A stretch of DNA of 40,123 nt, taken from NCBI GenBank assembly GCA_945861785.1, contig CAMAWD010000059.1, positions 1-40,123 on the forward strand. The letters run 5' to 3'. The notes under the pieces are model-generated. The model ran no database searches. It saw nothing but the letters and a program-made list of their open reading frames with translations, and was not told the DNA's origin. Position 1 is the stretch's first letter; each line of letters begins with the position of its first letter. This stretch comes from Rhodoferax sp. OV413. Lineage in GTDB: Bacteria > Pseudomonadota > Gammaproteobacteria > Burkholderiales > Burkholderiaceae_C. Shown piece after piece: positions 33,239 through 40,123 of the stretch. A program made the position numbers and the translations under genes.

Positions 33239-33278
33239 GGCGCTCCCTGGCGCCGGTGCAGAGTGGCCGTCACGGCCA
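33239..33278. terminator. Hairpins between convergent Bug and VWA genes
   Basis: GGCGC (33239-33243) and GCGCC (33250-33254) pair around 6 nt. Just downstream TGGCCGT (33264-33270) and ACGGCCA (33272-33278) form a second compact stem. They lie in the 66-bp gap between converging genes and may end both transcripts; no U-run is present. Confidence 0.4.
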
Positions 33279-33303
33279 GCGGCGATGCCAACCGTCGGGC
33301 ACG

Positions 33304-34794
33304 CTAGCGCCGGATCGCATTCGGGAAGTACAACGCGGTCAGACTCTGGCTGTGCACGGGCGAAAATCCGTCGGTGTAGGCGTCGCGGATATCGGTCGCA
33401 TACCGCCGCCAGGCTCTCACCCAGTGAATGTGGTCACTGACTTCCAGCAGACCGATGGTCTCGCGGTCGCCGATCAGGATGGCATGCACCCGCAGGCCGC
33501 GGCGGGCCTTGCAGCTGCGCAGCATCTCCAGCGTGGCCGGCGTGACGCCGAATTCGCCGTCGCTGACAAGCAGGATGTCGGCCTGCGCGTAGGCGGGATC
33601 CGCATCACAGAGCGCCACAGCGCGCTCCAGCGGGGTCTGCACGTCGGTGCCGCCGTCGAAACCTTGGCCCATCAGGTCGAGCAGGTGGTTCAGCCCATTG
33701 GTGGTCAGCGCCAGCTCTTGTTCCAGCAGTTCACCAGCACCTCCAAACGCCAGCAAGCGGCAGGCGCGGCGCGCCCCATGCGCGCTGCGCAGGGCCTGCA
33801 GCACGCAGGCCTTGGCGACATTCTCCGGCGCACCGCGCATGGAACCTGACGTGTCAAGGCACACCAGCATCGGGCCACGGGCCAGCGGCTGCACGTGCAA
33901 GGCGCTGGCCGTCGCACGTCGCGCGTCAGGCTGCAGGCGCCACTGGGTCAGCACCGCCTCGTCCTCGTAGGTCAGCAACTGCTGCTCGGCGAACCGTGCA
34001 CGCCACAGCCGCCTGAGCAGCGGGTGGCGCACCATGGCCGCCTCGCTGGCCAGCATGCGGGCGATCTGGCCGGAACGTTTGACGCCGCGTACCTCGCTCG
34101 GCTGGTCCACCAGGTGGGTGGTGACCGCGACTGCCACCATCGGCCGGGGTGATTGCGGGGCCGGCAGCGCGTGGTCGGCCGATGGTAACGTGGGCACCAC
34201 TTCGGCGCGCCCGATGGCCTGGACAAAGGCCGTGAGATCCTTGAGCTGGGTCAGCAGTTCGCCGATGCGCCGCGCCTCGGCCCACTCGCGGCTGCTCAGG
34301 CGCCCGCGCAGGTCGTCCCACTGCAGGTCGGGCAGGTCCCCGAGGCTTTTGAACAGGACCAGCACCTCCTCCCAGCCCTGGCGCTGCTGGACCCAGGCAG
34401 CCCGGAACGCCGCCTCCATGCGGGTGATGGCCGACGCCCGGGGTTCGCCCGCTGGCCGGTCGATCAACCGGTCGAGGTGCCACAACATCGCGCGCAGCAC
34501 CTGCCGCACCATCGCGGCGCTGCCCTGCGCCAGTTCGCACAGGCCAAGCTCGGCCACCAGGCGGCGCAGCACCTGCAGCGCCTCTGGGTCGCCGAAGTCA
34601 CGCGCCGGCTCAGGCAAGCGCCCGTCCAGCAAGGCCTGCCCCCAGGCCGGCAGGTCCTGCAAGCGCTCAGCGGTGACGCCGCTGCTGCACACCAGCGCCG
34701 GCAGCCACAACGCGCGTTCCACGCCAGCGAGCAACTGGTAGGGTGAATTGGCATCGGCTGCCGACTCCGGCGAAGGCGAAGGCGCGGGCAGCAT
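33304..34794 (-). CDS. VWA-domain protein, ViaA-like
   Basis: The 496-residue protein has a long helical N-terminal region and a C-terminal von Willebrand A domain. The metal-ion-dependent adhesion site begins DTSGS at residues 314-318, with the distal Thr in FDGGTDVQTPLERA and the Asp in LLVSDGEFG. Length and pairing with a MoxR ATPase match ViaA of the RavA-ViaA system, which in E. coli assists insertion or quality control of membrane and iron-sulfur proteins. Its ATG shares a base with the ATPase stop (TGATG), so the two are translationally coupled. The ViaA call rests on architecture and context; other MoxR-VWA pairs (CoxE-like) are alternatives. Confidence 0.8.
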   Translation of the reverse strand: MLPAPSPSPESAADANSPYQLLAGVERALWLPALVCSSGVTAERLQDLPAWGQALLDGRLPEPARDFGDPEALQVLRRLVAELGLCELAQGSAAMVRQVLRAMLWHLDRLIDRPAGEPRASAITRMEAAFRAAWVQQRQGWEEVLVLFKSLGDLPDLQWDDLRGRLSSREWAEARRIGELLTQLKDLTAFVQAIGRAEVVPTLPSADHALPAPQSPRPMVAVAVTTHLVDQPSEVRGVKRSGQIARMLASEAAMVRHPLLRRLWRARFAEQQLLTYEDEAVLTQWRLQPDARRATASALHVQPLARGPMLVCLDTSGSMRGAPENVAKACVLQALRSAHGARRACRLLAFGGAGELLEQELALTTNGLNHLLDLMGQGFDGGTDVQTPLERAVALCDADPAYAQADILLVSDGEFGVTPATLEMLRSCKARRGLRVHAILIGDRETIGLLEVSDHIHWVRAWRRYATDIRDAYTDGFSPVHSQSLTALYFPNAIRR

Positions 34795-36161
34795 CAAAGT
34801 GCGGCCACCATCGGCGGCGGCACAGCACCGGTCGCACCCGCTGTGTCAAGCGGCAATTCGGCAAAACCCTGGTGCACCGCCTGCAGCCTCGCAACCAGGG
34901 CAGCTGCCAAGGCTTGGTTGTCGCGGTGGGCGGTGGCGATCCGCGTGCGCCAGGAGGGCGGCAGCCAGATCTGGGCATCGGCCTCGGCAATCGACGCCCG
35001 CCCGATTTCCTGCGCTGTCTGCAGGGTGCTTGTAGCGCGGTCCAGTGCCTCGCGCACCTGTGCCACCCGGGCCTCGACGTGGACCGGGCTGTAACGCTGC
35101 AGGGCCAGCTCCGACACGATGCGCAGCATGGCGCTGTCCTTGCCCGTGCCATCGCCTCCGATGGCGCGCGCCAGGGCCAGCTTGCCTGCGGCATCATCCC
35201 CCTCGGCCGATTGCGCGGCGCTCTCGATGCCGAGCTGTTTCTCGAAAGCCTCGACTGCGCGGGTGAGCCATTGCAGGTCGAGCGTGCGCGCCTGCGCCAC
35301 CACGTCCAGGAACCATGCCACCAGTGCATCCACCTGCTCCTGGCGGCGGCCAAGGGCATACGGCAACAACCACAGGTCCCATGCCTGCACTGCGCCTCGG
35401 CCGCGGCTGGCCGCCTGCACCTGCAACAGGCCGACCAGCTTGCGCCAGCGACGGTCCGACACCGTCACGGAGTGCGCCGAGCACCAGGCACGCATGTGCA
35501 CCAGCAGACCCAGCACATCGTCTGGCAGCACCACAGCCAGCGCGCGTTCCCGCAACTGCGAGAGCGAGCCGGTCGTGATGCGCGCCAGCACCTCGGTCTG
35601 CCTGGCCGGCAAGGCGAGCAGGGCCGGAAAACTCGCATCCTGCACCGGGCCCACCAGAACCCGGAGCAGAAAACGGTCGTAGAACGCCTGCAAAGCCTCG
35701 TCGTCAGGCACATCGTTGGTGGCGCCAACCACGCTGATCAGCGGCACCTTCACACGGCCGCTGCCGTTGTCGAACTCGCGCTCGTTGAGCAGGGTCAGCA
35801 GCGCGTTGAGGATCGCCGAGTTGGCTTTGAACACTTCGTCCAGGAAAGCCACCTGCGCCGTTGGAAGGAAACCATCGGTGAGGCGTTCATACCGGTCCTG
35901 CTCAAGCGCCTTGAGCGACAAAGGGCCGAACAGCTCCTCGGGCACTGAGAACCGCGTCAGCAGCCGCTCAAAATATCGCGCTCCGACAAACGCCCGTTGC
36001 AAACGCCGCGCCAGTTCGCTCTTGGCGGTGCCCGGCGGGCCGACCAGCAGCACGTGTTCGCCGCCCAGCGCGCCCAGCAGCAACACCCGCACCGGTTCGT
36101 CGCGCTCCAGCAGACCGCGGTCCAGGTCGGCCAGGGTGTCGGAGATCAGTTGTGGGTCCAT
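34794..36161 (-). CDS. MoxR-family AAA+ ATPase, RavA-like
   Basis: The 455-residue AAA+ protein has Walker A GPPGTAKS at residues 41-48 and Walker B AFLDE at 105-109. Around these are RFSVPEELFGPLSLKALEQDRY and sensor 1 VVGATNDVPDD. ELFGP and the KAN-x-AILN block after Walker B are MoxR traits, and RavA is the closest architecture. The C-terminal half is helical. Such ATPases form hexamers and work with the VWA partner as a chaperone-like machine. It is upstream of and overlaps the VWA gene. ATG 36161 is chosen from the conserved beginning; the ribosome binding site is weak. It is divergent from the penicillin acylase gene, 101 bp away. Confidence 0.84.
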   Translation of the reverse strand: MDPQLISDTLADLDRGLLERDEPVRVLLLGALGGEHVLLVGPPGTAKSELARRLQRAFVGARYFERLLTRFSVPEELFGPLSLKALEQDRYERLTDGFLPTAQVAFLDEVFKANSAILNALLTLLNEREFDNGSGRVKVPLISVVGATNDVPDDEALQAFYDRFLLRVLVGPVQDASFPALLALPARQTEVLARITTGSLSQLRERALAVVLPDDVLGLLVHMRAWCSAHSVTVSDRRWRKLVGLLQVQAASRGRGAVQAWDLWLLPYALGRRQEQVDALVAWFLDVVAQARTLDLQWLTRAVEAFEKQLGIESAAQSAEGDDAAGKLALARAIGGDGTGKDSAMLRIVSELALQRYSPVHVEARVAQVREALDRATSTLQTAQEIGRASIAEADAQIWLPPSWRTRIATAHRDNQALAAALVARLQAVHQGFAELPLDTAGATGAVPPPMVAAL

Positions 36162-36262
36162 GCGCCGATTTTCCGACGAAAACCGCTGTCCGCGAGCGCG
36201 CCCGGCACCAGATATGATGGGCTCGCAACACAGCACACACCGACAGTGTGGAGACAAACCGA

Positions 36263-38668
36263 ATGCACCGGATCCTCAAGGCAGTTTTCACCCTGGCCTC
36301 GGCAGCGCTGGTGCTCGCCGCAGGTGCCGCCGCCTGGTATGTCCACGGCAAACAGCCGCAACGCAGCGGCACCCTGGGCCTGACGGGGCTGCAGGGCAAT
36401 GTGGAGGTGCGTTTTGATGAACGCGGTGTGCCGCATATCCGCGCCGCCAGCGAGGCCGACCTGTACCGCGCGCTGGGCTACGTGCAGGCCCAGGACCGGC
36501 TGTTCCAGATGGAAATGTCGCGGCGCCTGGCGCGAGGCGAGCTGGCCGAGGTTCTCGGCCCGAAACTGCTCGACGTCGACCGCCTGTTCCGCACACTCGG
36601 CATCCGGGCGCGGGCCGACGCCTATGTGCAGGCCATCGACACGCGCAGCCCGGCTTACCAGGCGCTGCTGGCCTACCTGGATGGTGTCAACCAGTTCCAG
36701 GCGAGCCACCCGGCGCCGGTCGAATTCGATGTGCTGGGTATTCCCAAGCGGCCCTTCACGCCGCAGGACAGCGTCTCGGTCGCCGGTTACCTGGCCTACA
36801 GTTTTGCGTCGGCGCTGCGCACCGAACCTGCCATGACCCACATCCGCGACAAGCTCGGCCCCGCCTACCTGAAGATGTTCGACCTCGACTGGCACCCCGA
36901 AGGTGTGGACACGCCCGGCCCGGTGGCAACACTGGGCGCGCAGGACTGGCACAACCTGAACCGGATCGCACGCGCCAGCCAGCAAGTGGTGGACAACACC
37001 TGGGCCCCGCCCTTCGAAGGCAGCAACGCCTGGGTCGTATCCGGGCAACGCAGCGCCAGTGGCAAGCCGCTGCTGGCGGGCGACCCGCACATCGGCTTTT
37101 CGGCGCCGGCGGTCTGGTTCGAGGCCCACCTGACGGCCCCGGGGGTGGAACTTTACGGCCATTTCCAGCCGCTCAACCCACTGGCGCTTTTGGGGCACAA
37201 CCAGCGTTTTGGCTGGAGCATGACGATGTTCCAGAATGACGACATGGACCTGGTGGCCGAAAAGACCAATCCGGCCAACGCCGGCCAGGTCTGGCACAAA
37301 GGCCAGTGGGTCGACCTGCAGGTGCGCGAGGAAACCATTGTGGTCAAGGGGGCTGCTCCCGAAAAACTGGTGTTGCGCCGCTCGCCGCACGGCCCGATCA
37401 TCACCGATGCGTTCCAGGGCAGCCTGGGCGCGACACCGGTAGCACTTTGGTGGGCCTTCCTGGAAACCGAGAACCCGATCCTCGACGCGTTTTACGAACT
37501 CAACCGCGCCGACACGCTGGACAAAGCCCGCAGCGCCGTTACCAAGATCCACGCACCGGGCCTCAACGTCGTGTGGGCCAATGCGGCGGGCGACATTGCC
37601 TGGTGGGCGGCCGCCAAAATGCCGCGCCGGCCCCAGGGCGTCAACCCGAGCTTCATACTCGATGGCAGTGCCCAGGAGTCCGACAAGCCGGGTTATCACC
37701 CGTTCACCGACAACCCGCAGGAAGAAAACCCCGCGCGCGGCTATATCGTGTCGGCCAACCACCAGCCCAAACCACCCAGCGGCGTACCGGTGCCAGGTTA
37801 TTACCACCTGCCCGACCGGGTGCAGCAGATCAACGGCCGGCTGCGCAACGATGCGGTGAAATGGGACACCACCAACACCCAGGCGCTGCAACTGGACAGC
37901 CAGACGAATTACGGGCCCCGCACGCTCAAGATCCTGCTGCCGTTGCTGCGAGATATTGTGAGCGACCCGGCGCAGCGCAGCCTGCTGGACCAGCTGGCAG
38001 GCTGGGACGGCCACCACGACATCGGGCTGACCGCGCCAACCCTCTTCACCCAGCTGCAGTACAGCCTGGCAGCCGTCACCATGACCGATGAGATGGGGGC
38101 AGTCCAGTTCAAGAACCTGCTCGGAACCCGCTCGCTGGACCAGGCCCTGCCGCGCCTGGCGGCCGACGCGACATCACCCTGGTGGGACGACCGCACCACG
38201 CCCGTGGTCGAGACCCGCAACGACACACTGAAGAAGGTTTGGCGCCATGCGATCGACCACCTCACCGCCACGCTGGGCAAGGACCCGGCCCAGTGGACCT
38301 GGGGCCGCGCACACACGCTCACACACAACCATCCGCTGGGCCAGCAAAAACCACTCGACAAGCTGTTCAGCATCGGGCCGTTCCCAGCCCCTGGCGGGCG
38401 TGAGATCCCCAATGCGATGGGCAGCAGCATCGGGCCGGCACCGTGGGCCGTCACCTATGGGCCGTCAACCCGGCGAATCATCGATTTCGCCGACGCCAGC
38501 CAGTCGCTGGGCATCAATCCAGTCGGCCAGAGTGGCGTGTTGTTCAATGCGCATTACAGTGACCAGGCCCTGCGCTACATGGCAGGCACCTATGTGCGCC
38601 AGTGGCTCAAGCCCGAGGACGTGGCCGCCAACACCCGCAACACGCTGGTTCTGGCGCCAGCGCGCTGA
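36263..38668 (+). CDS. Penicillin acylase-family Ntn amidohydrolase
   Basis: The 801-residue precursor has an N-terminal hydrophobic export segment (residues 6-26). An alpha-chain region follows with VRFDERGVPHIRA and ALGYVQAQDRLFQMEMSRR. The autoprocessing site is EGSNAWVVSG, where Ser254 becomes the N-terminal nucleophile of the beta chain. LLAGDPHIGFSAP and later Asn residues complete the active site. The family cleaves amide bonds of N-acyl compounds: penicillins, acyl-homoserine lactones, N-acyl amino acids. An antibiotic role cannot be assumed; quorum-signal acylation chemistry is equally likely. GGAG nine bases before ATG 36263 supports the start, and TATGAT at 36213-36218 is a possible -10. 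It is divergent from the RavA/ViaA-like pair. Confidence 0.9.
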   Translation: MHRILKAVFTLASAALVLAAGAAAWYVHGKQPQRSGTLGLTGLQGNVEVRFDERGVPHIRAASEADLYRALGYVQAQDRLFQMEMSRRLARGELAEVLGPKLLDVDRLFRTLGIRARADAYVQAIDTRSPAYQALLAYLDGVNQFQASHPAPVEFDVLGIPKRPFTPQDSVSVAGYLAYSFASALRTEPAMTHIRDKLGPAYLKMFDLDWHPEGVDTPGPVATLGAQDWHNLNRIARASQQVVDNTWAPPFEGSNAWVVSGQRSASGKPLLAGDPHIGFSAPAVWFEAHLTAPGVELYGHFQPLNPLALLGHNQRFGWSMTMFQNDDMDLVAEKTNPANAGQVWHKGQWVDLQVREETIVVKGAAPEKLVLRRSPHGPIITDAFQGSLGATPVALWWAFLETENPILDAFYELNRADTLDKARSAVTKIHAPGLNVVWANAAGDIAWWAAAKMPRRPQGVNPSFILDGSAQESDKPGYHPFTDNPQEENPARGYIVSANHQPKPPSGVPVPGYYHLPDRVQQINGRLRNDAVKWDTTNTQALQLDSQTNYGPRTLKILLPLLRDIVSDPAQRSLLDQLAGWDGHHDIGLTAPTLFTQLQYSLAAVTMTDEMGAVQFKNLLGTRSLDQALPRLAADATSPWWDDRTTPVVETRNDTLKKVWRHAIDHLTATLGKDPAQWTWGRAHTLTHNHPLGQQKPLDKLFSIGPFPAPGGREIPNAMGSSIGPAPWAVTYGPSTRRIIDFADASQSLGINPVGQSGVLFNAHYSDQALRYMAGTYVRQWLKPEDVAANTRNTLVLAPAR

Positions 38669-38719
38669 GCACCTGCGATATATTCCTTCCCATTTCTTCC
38701 CAACTCGAAAAGAACCCTG

Positions 38720-39865
38720 ATGAACGACACACTCCCCACCACAGCCCTGCAATTGCGTTCGCTGATCAAAAGCAGCGGCGAACTGGAAATCACACTGGCC
38801 GACGTACCCGTGCCGGACCCGGCGGCTGACGAAGTGCTGGTGCGTATCGATGCAGCGCCCATCAACCCGTCCGACGTGGGCCTGCTGTTTGGCGCCGCCG
38901 ACATCACCACGGCCAAGGTCGGCGGCACACCGGCGCGCCCGGTGCTGACCGCGACCGTACCCGCCAAACTGATGCCCGGCATGGCCGGGCGGGTAGACCA
39001 GCCGATGCCGGTGGGCAATGAAGGCGCCGGGGTCGTCGTCAAGGCCGGCAGTTCGGCAGCTGCACAGCAATTGCTTGGCAAGACGGTGGCCTTGATCGGT
39101 GGCGCCATGTACACGCAGTACCGCGCAATGAAGGCGTCTCAGTGTCTGGTGCTCCTGCCGGGCACGACCGCCGCAGAGGGTGCATCGTGTTTTATCAACC
39201 CACTGACCGCGCTGGGTATGGTAGAGACCATGCGCACCGAGGGCCACAAGGCCCTGGTGCACACGGTGGGCGCGTCCAACCTGGGCCAAATGCTCAACCG
39301 GATCTGCCTGAAGGACGGCATCGCCCTGGTGAACATTGTGCGCAAGCCGGAGCAGGAAGCGCTGCTGCGCAGCCAGGGTGCGACCTTTGTCTGCAATTCC
39401 AGCGCGCCAACCTTCATCGACGACCTCACTGCGGCGCTGGTGGCCACCGGCGCCACCATCGCCTTCGATGCCATTGGTGGCGGCAAACTCGTGGGGCAGA
39501 TCCTGCAATGCATGGAGACCGCGATCAACCGCAGCGCCAAGGAATACAGCCGTTATGGGTCGAACGTCCACAAGCAGGTCTACATCTACGGTGGCCTGGA
39601 CCGCAGTCCGATCGAGTTCTCGCGCAACTTCGGCACGGCGTGGGGCACCGGCGGCTGGTTGCTGTTCTCGTTCCTCGGCAAGATCGGCACCGCCCGTGCG
39701 CAGGAGTTGCGCATGCGTGTGGTGGCCGAGCTCAAGACGACCTTTGCCAGCCACTACTCGCAGGAGGTGTCGCTGGCCGAGGCCCTGCAGCTCGACGCCG
39801 TCGCCGTCTATAGCAAACAGGCCACCGGCGCCAAGTTCCTGGTGGTGCCGCACAAGCCGCAATGA
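38720..39865 (+). CDS. Zinc-independent MDR-family oxidoreductase
   Basis: The 381-residue protein has the medium-chain dehydrogenase/reductase layout: an N-terminal GroES-like domain (VLVRIDAAPINPSDVG, GNEGAGVV) and a Rossmann domain (ALVHTVGASNLGQMLNRICL, FDAIGGG). The cysteines that hold catalytic and structural zinc in alcohol dehydrogenases are lacking, and Asn-Pro-Ser-Asp is typical of quinone and enoyl reductases. It is likely an NAD(P)H-dependent reductase acting on C=C or quinone substrates; the substrate is unknown. It starts 51 bp after the acylase gene in the same direction, so they may share a transcript. Confidence 0.85.
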   Translation: MNDTLPTTALQLRSLIKSSGELEITLADVPVPDPAADEVLVRIDAAPINPSDVGLLFGAADITTAKVGGTPARPVLTATVPAKLMPGMAGRVDQPMPVGNEGAGVVVKAGSSAAAQQLLGKTVALIGGAMYTQYRAMKASQCLVLLPGTTAAEGASCFINPLTALGMVETMRTEGHKALVHTVGASNLGQMLNRICLKDGIALVNIVRKPEQEALLRSQGATFVCNSSAPTFIDDLTAALVATGATIAFDAIGGGKLVGQILQCMETAINRSAKEYSRYGSNVHKQVYIYGGLDRSPIEFSRNFGTAWGTGGWLLFSFLGKIGTARAQELRMRVVAELKTTFASHYSQEVSLAEALQLDAVAVYSKQATGAKFLVVPHKPQ

Positions 39866-40123
39866 CGTGGCAGGCCTGGCGTCCGACAGCCGCTGCTGCA
39901 GTTGGAGATCGGTGGGCGCTTTCGGCCCTTTGCGGTCGTTGTTGGTCTTTCCGGAAAACATGAAAGCCTGGAGTCCGGCGGCTTGGTGTGGGACCAGGCC
40001 GACGGCGCATTCGGCTCCGCGGCTGTCCCCCGCCCTGCGGGCTCCTCCTTTATGCCGCTGCGCCGAACGCACCGCCGACCTGGTCCTGCAAAGTCGTTGG
40101 AACGCCGCGCACCAAAACCCCCC
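39866..40123. other. Non-coding tail, possible degraded repeat
   Basis: After the MDR gene 258 bp remain with no supported gene. The first 100 bases (GCGCTTTCGGCCCTTTGCGG and flanks) resemble, from recollection, GGC-TTTCGG-CC intergenic repeats of this order. Further right are GC-rich bases without a clear start, hairpin or frame. Confidence 0.3.

Noticed and set aside
36146-38017. 623-codon open frame on the minus strand
   Set aside because: It is opposite the penicillin acylase gene, whose catalytic blocks are intact; the antisense text has no recognisable family.
38465-40072. 535-codon open frame on the minus strand
   Set aside because: It covers the MDR oxidoreductase in antisense and begins in the non-coding tail; no motif and no ribosome binding site.
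1-40123. CRISPR array, prophage, integrated conjugative element, tRNA or rRNA genes
   Set aside because: No regularly spaced repeat-spacer array, integrase, phage structural gene, conjugation gene or cloverleaf with a TTC-containing T arm was seen on reading. A tRNA scan would be decisive.

Overview
The window is GC-rich chromosomal DNA densely packed with metabolic and transport genes. It contains no rRNA, tRNA, CRISPR array, phage genes or intact transposase that I could find. Gene content (TRAP and ABC importers, an orphan Bug-type binding protein, several LysR and GntR regulators, a PEP-CTERM protein) and a hairpin repeat near the left edge suggest a Burkholderiales betaproteobacterium, probably Comamonadaceae-like. 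That placement is inference from gene content only.

Layout. (1) 1-655: end of an unidentified gene, a MITE/REP-like element with inverted ends (179-338), and the C-terminal remnant of an aldehyde dehydrogenase. (2) 756-3856, minus strand: LysR regulator, GMC alcohol oxidoreductase and a membrane-tethered retropepsin-like protease, with overlapping stops and starts. Divergent from it are a 3-hydroxyisobutyrate-dehydrogenase-like enzyme (3976-4947) and a decayed aldehyde dehydrogenase (5009-5574); a GcvA-like LysR operator lies between. (3) 5600-6876: a secreted SGNH/GDSL esterase with a PEP-CTERM sorting signal, preceded by a sigma-54-like promoter and an upstream palindrome. (4) 6912-13775: a catabolic locus. 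A GntR regulator, an EthD-domain protein and an NAD-dependent epimerase run leftwards; an FAH-family hydrolase, a complete TRAP transporter and an SDR run rightwards. Three 19-bp-spaced repeats sit in the divergent promoter. (5) 13800-20823: a five-gene minus-strand operon (binding protein, fused permease and ATPase of an iron/phosphonate/thiamine-type ABC importer, an enolase-superfamily enzyme, and an M29/NicX-like metalloenzyme) faces a divergent GntR regulator. Two TGCATGCA palindromes flank the intergenic region.

(6) 20860-23153, minus strand: MscS channel, thioredoxin-like protein, HSL-type alpha/beta hydrolase. (7) 23389-28440: a four-gene peptide/opine-type ABC importer with a Tat-exported binding protein and a fused double ATPase. 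(8) 28478-33237: AEC permease, Rep/UvrD helicase, PaaI-like thioesterase, orphan Bug protein. (9) 33304-39865: a RavA/ViaA-like MoxR ATPase and VWA pair, a divergent penicillin-acylase-family Ntn hydrolase, and a zinc-independent MDR oxidoreductase.

Three transporter loci each sit with enzymes or regulators suited to acidic or peptide-like substrates, so the region reads as accessory catabolic capacity. The least explained parts are the 13800-20823 operon, whose substrate I cannot name; the PEP-CTERM esterase with its apparent sigma-54 control; and the repeat element and gene remnants at the left edge.
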